Shown in pieces: positions 63,876-64,000 of a DNA stretch of 64,000 nt. Position 1 is the stretch's first letter; each line of letters begins with the position of its first letter. Position numbers and translations under genes: made by a program. The stretch covers positions 1,054,001 to 1,118,000 of the forward strand of contig CAVZEU010000003.1 of assembly GCA_963774415.1 (NCBI GenBank), given 5' to 3'. Under the pieces are notes generated by a model. That model ran no database searches. It saw nothing but the letters and a program-made list of their open reading frames with translations, and was not told where the DNA came from. The DNA comes from SZUA-36 sp963774415. Lineage in GTDB: Bacteria > Pseudomonadota > Gammaproteobacteria > Xanthomonadales > SZUA-36.

Positions 63876-64000
63876 ATGTTCCACGGCAGTATCGTCGCGC
63901 TCGTCACACCGATGGACGAAGAGGGTCAGATCGATTTTCCCGCCGTGGAGCGCCTCGTCGATTTTCACCTCGGCGCCGGCACCGAAGCGATCGTGGTTGC
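63876..64000 (+). CDS. dapA: 4-hydroxy-tetrahydrodipicolinate synthase, N-terminus only
   Basis: The start ATG is at 63876 (63864 is an in-frame alternative) and the gene runs off the right edge. The visible 41 residues begin MFHGSIVALVTPMDEEGQID and continue FPAVERLVDFHLGAGTEAIV, the conserved DapA entry with the first beta-strand and Thr. Condenses pyruvate and aspartate semialdehyde towards lysine and peptidoglycan. Truncated by the window only. Confidence 0.88.
   Translation, partial: MFHGSIVALVTPMDEEGQIDFPAVERLVDFHLGAGTEAIVV

Noticed and set aside
1..64000. CRISPR array, tRNA or rRNA genes, complete IS or prophage
   Set aside because: No regular short repeats, no cloverleaf candidate, no transposase, integrase or phage structural gene was recognised; the S74 proteins lack phage neighbours.

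Overview
The window looks like a chromosomal segment of a gammaproteobacterium. The run pyrG-kdsA-eno-ftsB-ispD-ispF is a characteristic gammaproteobacterial housekeeping order, and parC/parE, epmA, phoB/phoR, a cpxRA/spy-like set, bepA-like M48 protease and bcp next to dapA all fit. kdsA, porins and outer-membrane proteins mean a Gram-negative envelope. I cannot name the genus. Most of the window is GC-rich, but about the first 17 kb is visibly AT-richer, which suggests a horizontally shaped surface-polysaccharide island. I see no rRNA, tRNA, CRISPR array or complete insertion sequence.

Region 1 (1-19 kb) is a surface glycan locus. It holds an ABC-2 polysaccharide exporter (Wzm/Wzt type), three sulfotransferase-like proteins (one with a long coiled coil), a methyltransferase, a three-repeat multi-domain GT2 protein, a GT4 enzyme and two further GT2 enzymes. 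Embedded in it are three secreted proteins: a 720-residue parallel beta-helix protein and two paralogues ending in an S74 (phage tail-spike type) intramolecular chaperone with an apparently intact Ser/Lys dyad.

Region 2 (19-36.3 kb) is mostly core: galE, a DUF3617 protein, parC, parE, pyrG to ispF, an FHA protein, a small HExxH protein, a NarL-type two-component pair, a PspB-like protein and an M14-type carboxypeptidase. This region carries a family of non-autonomous repeats. Two 261-bp copies (20128-20388 and 34534-34794) and a divergent 262-bp copy (23306-23567, with a tandem internally deleted partner) share a 48-bp core predicted to fold, with compensatory base changes between copies. The repeat ends supply the TAG stop codons of galE, the DUF3617 gene and parE, and the ATG of a 56-residue membrane protein. 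A second, unrelated-looking 251-bp repeat with 17-bp terminal inverted repeats lies just upstream of pyrG.

Region 3 (36.6-47.9 kb) has a translationally coupled GldA/GldF/GldG-like ABC system with a DUF4340 protein, DNA repair and redox genes, a DUF1328-BON pair behind a textbook sigma-54 promoter, a GNAT-VanY fusion, and a Pit phosphate transporter with its TIGR00153 partner.

Region 4 (48.3-64 kb) is envelope stress and phosphate control: phoU, spy-like and cpxRA divergent around an exact CpxR box (GTAAA-N5-GTAAA), epmA, a putative porin behind a Pho box and beside phoR-phoB, a BepA-like protease, glutaredoxin, an outer-membrane protein with a PerM-type transporter, a PhoH/PIN ATPase, bcp, and the start of dapA at the right edge.
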